Assembly: GCA_041628225.1 (NCBI GenBank) | Contig: JBFKPQ010000090.1 | Span: 1-8,653 of the forward strand | Direction of reading: 5' to 3' | DNA: 8,653 bases | Source of the DNA: JBFKPQ01 sp041628225 | GTDB lineage: Bacteria > Actinomycetota > Acidimicrobiia > Spongiisociales > JAENVV01 | Shown: in pieces, positions 5,648 to 8,653 of the stretch | How positions within the stretch are numbered: position 1 is the stretch's first letter | Layout of the letters: every line of letters begins with the position of its first letter | Notes under the pieces: generated by a model | What the model was told of the DNA's origin: nothing | Database searches by the model: none | What the model saw: only the letters and a program-made list of their open reading frames with translations | Position numbers and translations under genes: made by a program

Positions 5648-6415
5648 ATGCGCAGGTGGTTTTCCGCGCTGGCTCTCATCGCCACGGCATGCTCGACCGG
5701 TTCGGTCACCGCGCCCACCGATGCGGCGGCTCTGATCGACACCCCGGTCACCACGACCACGCGTGTTGGTTTGGCGCTGGACCAGGCCGGGGCGCCGATC
5801 ACTCCCGAACCGTCGGATACCGCCTGGGAACCTCCGCAGGTGCTGGTGGCCAGCCACCCCTTCGCCTACCCGCCTCGCGCCGTGACCGAGCAGGCCTGGT
5901 CACCTTTCGCCGAGGTGGGCGACGTCGTCCTCCATCACCCCTCCCGGCACGTCGAGACCATCGGCTTTCACGAGTCGGCCAACGACGGCGCCCAGCAAAT
6001 GAAGGTGCTGGACGGCGCGGCCGCTCCGTACACGATGGAATCCCGTGGCCGGGGAAACGGCTCGCGAACGGCGGCCGACATCGCAGCCGATCCGGGCGAA
6101 GAGATCAGATCACCCGTCACGGGCACGGTGCTCCGCGCCGGCACCTACGTGCTGTACTGCCGCTACTCCGACGACTTCGCGGTCATCGAGCCGGACGTCC
6201 GCCCGGGATGGGAGGTGAAGGTCCTCCACATCGAGAACGTACGCGTGCGAGCGGGTGATCGGGTGGTCGCCGGAGAGACCCTGCTCGCCGACGGTCCGCG
6301 CCGACTGCCGTTCGGGTCGCAGGTCGACGCCGGAACGTCGTCTCCGAGCTGGCCACATGTCCACATCGAGGTGGTGGACCCGTCGATCCCAGACCGGCCT
6401 GGGTCGGGCTGTTAG
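5648..6415 (+). CDS. Lipoprotein with degenerate M23/LytM peptidase domain
   Basis: The 255-residue product starts with a signal peptide (MRRWFSALALIATAC) ending in a lipobox-like A-T-A-C, so Cys15 should be lipidated and the protein held outside the membrane. A Thr/Pro-rich linker follows (about 20-60). The C-terminal part (about 130-245) has the M23 layout: AADIAADPGEEIRSPVTGTVLRAG, then VKVLHIENVRVRAGDRVVAGETLLADG, then SWPHVHIEV. Asp144, His194, His237 and His239 match metal or catalytic positions, but the first metal His of the HxGxD motif is Arg140 and the Gly is Ala. It may therefore be inactive as an endopeptidase and bind or regulate cell-wall enzymes, as EnvC/NlpD do; this is inference. 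ATG 5648 is supported by the signal peptide and the upstream -10. Its TAG overlaps the stop of the convergent kinase-like gene. Confidence 0.85.
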   Translation: MRRWFSALALIATACSTGSVTAPTDAAALIDTPVTTTTRVGLALDQAGAPITPEPSDTAWEPPQVLVASHPFAYPPRAVTEQAWSPFAEVGDVVLHHPSRHVETIGFHESANDGAQQMKVLDGAAAPYTMESRGRGNGSRTAADIAADPGEEIRSPVTGTVLRAGTYVLYCRYSDDFAVIEPDVRPGWEVKVLHIENVRVRAGDRVVAGETLLADGPRRLPFGSQVDAGTSSPSWPHVHIEVVDPSIPDRPGSGC

Positions 6416-7320
6416 GCGAGCGCCTCCACCAGCGCGTCCTGGATGGCTCGATGGTCCGTCGCGGCGATCCGGCGGCCTGCCAGACCGGCAATGTCGACGG
6501 CGAAGGTCGGTGCCGCCGCCACGATGGCCGTGTCCACGACGACCTCGACGCCGCGATCGGCCAGCTCCGGCCACCGCTGAATGCCCTCTAGCGACGCAGG
6601 TGAAAAGCAGACGAGCCGCCCAGGTTCGAGGTCGAGGGCCGCGGCCGGAGGTCCCAGCACGACCAGCATCTCTGCGTCGTCTTGGGCACTGTCACGAGCG
6701 GTGGGTCCGAAGGTGGCGAGCACGAGTTCCGGCACCTCGTCTTCTGCGATCAACCGTCGCGCCCGAGACCCCGTCCGGCCGATGTCGGGAGCCAGCGCGG
6801 TCCCGATGACCACGTCGCCTACCCGCCGCGGCTCGGCTACGGCGAGGTCACGGATCTCGGCTGCCACGGATGGGGCGGGACCGCTCGCGTCTACTTGTGT
6901 GAAGGCGCGGTAACCGCGGCGCCGCTCGGCCAGTAGTGATCGAACCGCCTGCGGAGAGGCGGCGAGCGGGCGATGCCGGTTGCGCCCGACCCGGCGGAGG
7001 ATCTCGTCGTCCGGGACCACGAGGCTGAAGATGCGTCCGTCTATGGTCCGGACGTTGTCGGGGTCGAGCAGCAGCTTGCCGCCGGTTGCGATCACGAGGT
7101 CGGTGGATGAGGCCAACCCCTCGGCGACCTGTTGCTCGAGGTGGCGAAAGTGGGCTTCGCCGTGCTCCGCGAAGATCGCCGGAATCGGACCGTGCTGCAT
7201 CTCGATCAGCGCGTCGGTGTCCACGAACTGCCGGTCGAGGAGCTCGGCCAAGTGCCGGCCGACCGTCGTCTTCCCGGTGCCCATGAAGCCCGTGAGGACG
7301 ATGTTTCGAGAACTGCGCAT
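6412..7320 (-). CDS. Shikimate-kinase-like protein with an extra C-terminal domain
   Basis: Residues 1 to about 160 form a shikimate kinase-type P-loop domain that would phosphorylate shikimate with ATP in aromatic amino-acid synthesis. Walker A is GFMGTGKTT (11-19, Lys17). By comparison with the Mycobacterium enzyme, Asp36 (DTD), Arg59, Gly80-Gly81, Arg117 (lid, RPL) and Arg133 correspond to its ATP and shikimate contacts. The family GGG motif is GGK here (Lys82), which is unusual. Residues about 165-302 are a second alpha/beta domain (VGDVVIGTALAPD to the end) that I cannot assign; it does not look like AroB. With 302 residues it is nearly twice the usual ~170-aa AroK. No other aro gene is in the window. 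ATG 7320 starts the P-loop domain directly. Aromatic-pathway function is probable but not certain. Confidence 0.87.
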   Translation of the reverse strand: MRSSRNIVLTGFMGTGKTTVGRHLAELLDRQFVDTDALIEMQHGPIPAIFAEHGEAHFRHLEQQVAEGLASSTDLVIATGGKLLLDPDNVRTIDGRIFSLVVPDDEILRRVGRNRHRPLAASPQAVRSLLAERRRGYRAFTQVDASGPAPSVAAEIRDLAVAEPRRVGDVVIGTALAPDIGRTGSRARRLIAEDEVPELVLATFGPTARDSAQDDAEMLVVLGPPAAALDLEPGRLVCFSPASLEGIQRWPELADRGVEVVVDTAIVAAAPTFAVDIAGLAGRRIAATDHRAIQDALVEALA

Positions 7321-7331
7321 GACGGCGGCCG

Positions 7332-7337
7332 AGCATA
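7332..7337 (-). promoter_or_regulatory. Candidate -10 element for the kinase-like gene
   Basis: On the minus strand TATGCT fits TANNNT and lies 11 bases before ATG 7320, which would leave only about four untranslated bases. No Shine-Dalgarno is visible before this ATG. The -35 region is unconvincing. Confidence 0.3.
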
Positions 7338-7387
7338 CCGGGGAACCGATCGCGGGGCTGTGACCGTCGTAGGCACCACGACCCGCG

Positions 7388-7393
7388 AGGAGG
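7388..7393 (+). promoter_or_regulatory. Consensus Shine-Dalgarno for the DUF2330 gene
   Basis: AGGAGG with a seven-base spacer (AAACTCG) before ATG 7401 fixes the start. The upstream divergent gap (7321-7387) shows no clear TANNNT on the plus strand. Confidence 0.7.
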
Positions 7394-7400
7394 AAACTCG

Positions 7401-8444
7401 ATGCGACGCTGGATCACGACCATCTCGACCACGGTACTGCTGCTCATGATCGGAGCTCCGGCCGCTCAGGCATGCGGCTTCCTGGTGTCACCGAATGGGG
7501 CGGTCAATCTCGGCAAGACCACGACGCTCGTGGTGTGGGACGGCGGCGTCGAGCACTACATCACGAACTTCTCCTTTTCCGGTGAGGCAGAGTCGTTCGG
7601 GTCGATCATCCCGCTACCGGCGGAACCGACCGATGTGAAGCGAGCCGGCGGCTGGACGCTCCAGCGACTCCAGCTCGAGGTCGCACCGGTGGGCCGGAAT
7701 GCTCTGTTCTTCGCCCTGCCCGAGGCAGCATCGGAAGATGGCGCACAGGTCATTCTTCGCACCCAGATCGACTCGCTCGACGTCGTCGTTCTCAAGGGCG
7801 GCGGCCCGGAGGTCAAGGATTGGGTCAATGCGAACGGCTTCAACCTGCCCGACACGCCCGAAACCGATCATCTCTTCTCGTACTACGGCGATCGGATCGA
7901 CTACTGGCTCGCCTCCCGCTTCGATGCCGGGCAGGCCGCCGAGGACGGCTTCGTGGCAGGCGACGGCATCCCCGTCCAGATCACCATGCCGACCGATCGT
8001 CCGTGGGTGCCGCTCCACATTCTCCACGGTGCCTCGCCGGACTCGGCGATCATCGAGGCCGATGTCTTCCTCCTCACGCCCGACCGACCCCGTCTGTTGC
8101 ATGGCACCGGCCTTTCCGTAGAGCGTTCCGAGCAGGCGAGTGACCTACTCCTCGATGATCTGCGGTCCGACGAGAACATGGAGTGGATCCCAGAAGAGGC
8201 GTGGTTCACGTATCTGCGGCTGGACACCGCGGCGGAGAATGTCGTCTACGACCTGGCGATCAGCATCGATGGGTCTCAACCTTCACTCGTCGACGCCGGT
8301 TTCGCCCGCTTCGAACCGACGCGTGGTCATCTTCGGGCCATGGGTCTGACCACAGCCGAAGCCGAAGGCTGGCTGGCAATGTCGATTGGCGCGATCGCGT
8401 TGGCGGCATTCCTGGGTGGCCGGCTGACGCGACGCACAGATTGA
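7401..8444 (+). CDS. DUF2330 family secreted, C-terminally anchored protein
   Basis: The 347-residue protein has a signal peptide (MRRWITTISTTVLLLMIGAPAAQA) with a likely cleavage at AQA, leaving Cys25 at the mature end. The next part, CGFLVSPNG, then TLVVWDGGVEHYITNFSFSGEAESFGSIIPLPAEP, is the characteristic N-terminal signature of DUF2330, a family of unknown function. The body (about 80-315) is a beta-rich extracytoplasmic domain. A C-terminal hydrophobic segment (about 324-340, WLAMSIGAIALAAFLGG) followed by RLTRRTD forms a membrane anchor with a basic cytoplasmic tail. So the topology is outside domain with a single C-terminal anchor. The cysteine after the signal could be lipidated, but A-Q-A-C is a poor lipobox. 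An ideal Shine-Dalgarno supports the start. A strong hairpin follows the stop, suggesting a single-gene transcript. Confidence 0.93.
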   Translation: MRRWITTISTTVLLLMIGAPAAQACGFLVSPNGAVNLGKTTTLVVWDGGVEHYITNFSFSGEAESFGSIIPLPAEPTDVKRAGGWTLQRLQLEVAPVGRNALFFALPEAASEDGAQVILRTQIDSLDVVVLKGGGPEVKDWVNANGFNLPDTPETDHLFSYYGDRIDYWLASRFDAGQAAEDGFVAGDGIPVQITMPTDRPWVPLHILHGASPDSAIIEADVFLLTPDRPRLLHGTGLSVERSEQASDLLLDDLRSDENMEWIPEEAWFTYLRLDTAAENVVYDLAISIDGSQPSLVDAGFARFEPTRGHLRAMGLTTAEAEGWLAMSIGAIALAAFLGGRLTRRTD

Positions 8445-8452
8445 GCCACGCG

Positions 8453-8483
8453 CCGGTGCCGCGCCCCTCCGGCGCGGCACCGG
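8453..8483 (+). terminator. Strong GC-rich hairpin terminator after the DUF2330 gene
   Basis: Arms 8453-8465 and 8471-8483 are perfect 13-base reverse complements around a five-base CCTCC loop, starting eight bases after the stop codon. Only two Ts follow, so it lacks a classic U-tract; such stems are common as actinobacterial terminators. Confidence 0.8.
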
Positions 8484-8495
8484 TTGGGCACGATG

Positions 8496-8511
8496 TGTCG
8501 GAATCCCGACA
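8496..8511. repeat. 6-bp inverted repeat overlapping the -35 region of the last gene
   Basis: TGTCGG and CCGACA flank AATC. The right arm, CCGACA (8506-8511), is also the best -35 candidate (GACA matches TTGACA) with an 18-base spacer to the -10 at 8530. A regulator bound here would block the promoter; this is inference. Confidence 0.4.
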
Positions 8512-8529
8512 GATGGTGCTTGCGCGCGG

Positions 8530-8535
8530 TACCAT
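8530..8535 (+). promoter_or_regulatory. -10 element of the last gene's promoter
   Basis: TACCAT matches TANNNT and is followed by exactly seven bases before ATG 8543, the same geometry seen at 2883 and 5635. If translation instead starts at ATG 8585, this promoter gives a 5' leader of about 42 bases. Confidence 0.5.
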
Positions 8536-8542
8536 TCCCTCC

Positions 8543-8653
8543 ATGCCGTCGGTGGCGCCAGCCTGGACGGCGGAGGAGGCGGCGATGACACCCGAGGTCT
8601 TGTCCCCCGCGGAGGAAGTCCGGGTTCGTACCCTGCTCAAGCGCCCCTTCGAA
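8543..8653 (+). CDS. Unidentified protein, N-terminal part only
   Basis: Thirty-seven codons are open to the right edge (MPSVAPAWTAEEAAMTPEVL...). Third positions are almost all G or C, as expected for coding sequence here. Two in-frame starts compete: ATG 8543, seven bases after a TANNNT element and so leaderless, and ATG 8585, with AGGAGG and a five-base spacer. The AGGAGG also simply encodes Glu-Glu, so it is weak evidence. The visible part after Met15 (TPEVLSPAEEVRVRTLLKRP) is charged and helical with no signal peptide, so the product is probably cytoplasmic. The fragment is too short to name a family. It lies downstream of the terminator at 8453 and has its own promoter. Confidence 0.6.
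   Translation, partial: MPSVAPAWTAEEAAMTPEVLSPAEEVRVRTLLKRPFE

Noticed and set aside
1..8653. CRISPR array, toxin-antitoxin module, phage or insertion sequence
   Set aside because: No spaced direct repeats, no transposase or integrase motifs, no terminal inverted repeats and no toxin-like gene pair were seen.

Overview
The window looks like ordinary chromosome from a high-GC actinobacterium, most likely of the Acidimicrobiia type. This rests on strongly GC-rich third codon positions, a DUF3039 protein (a family I know mainly from Actinobacteria), a DUF2330 protein, very short intergenic gaps, and promoters of the actinobacterial leaderless kind (TANNNT seven bases before ATG). The phylum is an inference. 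I see no rRNA, tRNA, transposase, phage gene, CRISPR array or other sign of recent transfer.

Layout from left to right. (1) A minus-strand run: a malic enzyme (start 2814), then a six-helix membrane protein 7 nt downstream, then a small lipoprotein that runs off the left edge. (2) Divergent from malic enzyme, a gamma-class carbonic anhydrase (2896-3408, +). (3) A two-gene minus-strand unit: an unassigned 166-aa protein and a 50-aa DUF1059 Cys/His protein. (4) Divergent from it, a 130-aa cysteine-motif protein of unknown function (4206-4598, +). (5) A minus-strand pair: a 105-aa coiled-coil protein and a DUF3039 protein. (6) Divergent from that, a small CxC/His protein whose frame is interrupted by an in-frame TGA near its start, followed by a lipoprotein with a degenerate M23 (LytM) domain. 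(7) Convergent with the latter, sharing its last bases, a shikimate-kinase-like protein with an extra C-terminal domain. (8) Divergent again, a secreted and C-terminally anchored DUF2330 protein, followed by a strong hairpin terminator and the first codons of another plus-strand gene.

The genes form short transcription units that change direction often. Convergent pairs are packed tail to tail with 11 nt, 12 nt or overlapping stop codons, and each divergent gap is about 80-125 nt. The only pairing with an obvious biochemical rationale is malic enzyme (releases CO2) beside carbonic anhydrase (hydrates CO2). Several products are envelope proteins (two lipoproteins, one polytopic membrane protein, one anchored DUF2330 protein), and several are small cysteine-containing proteins of unknown role. 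I found no clear multi-gene novel system. The points most worth a second look are the in-frame TGA at 5310, the kinase with an orphan domain, the M23 domain lacking a metal ligand, the cysteine-motif protein, and the repeated leaderless promoter geometry.
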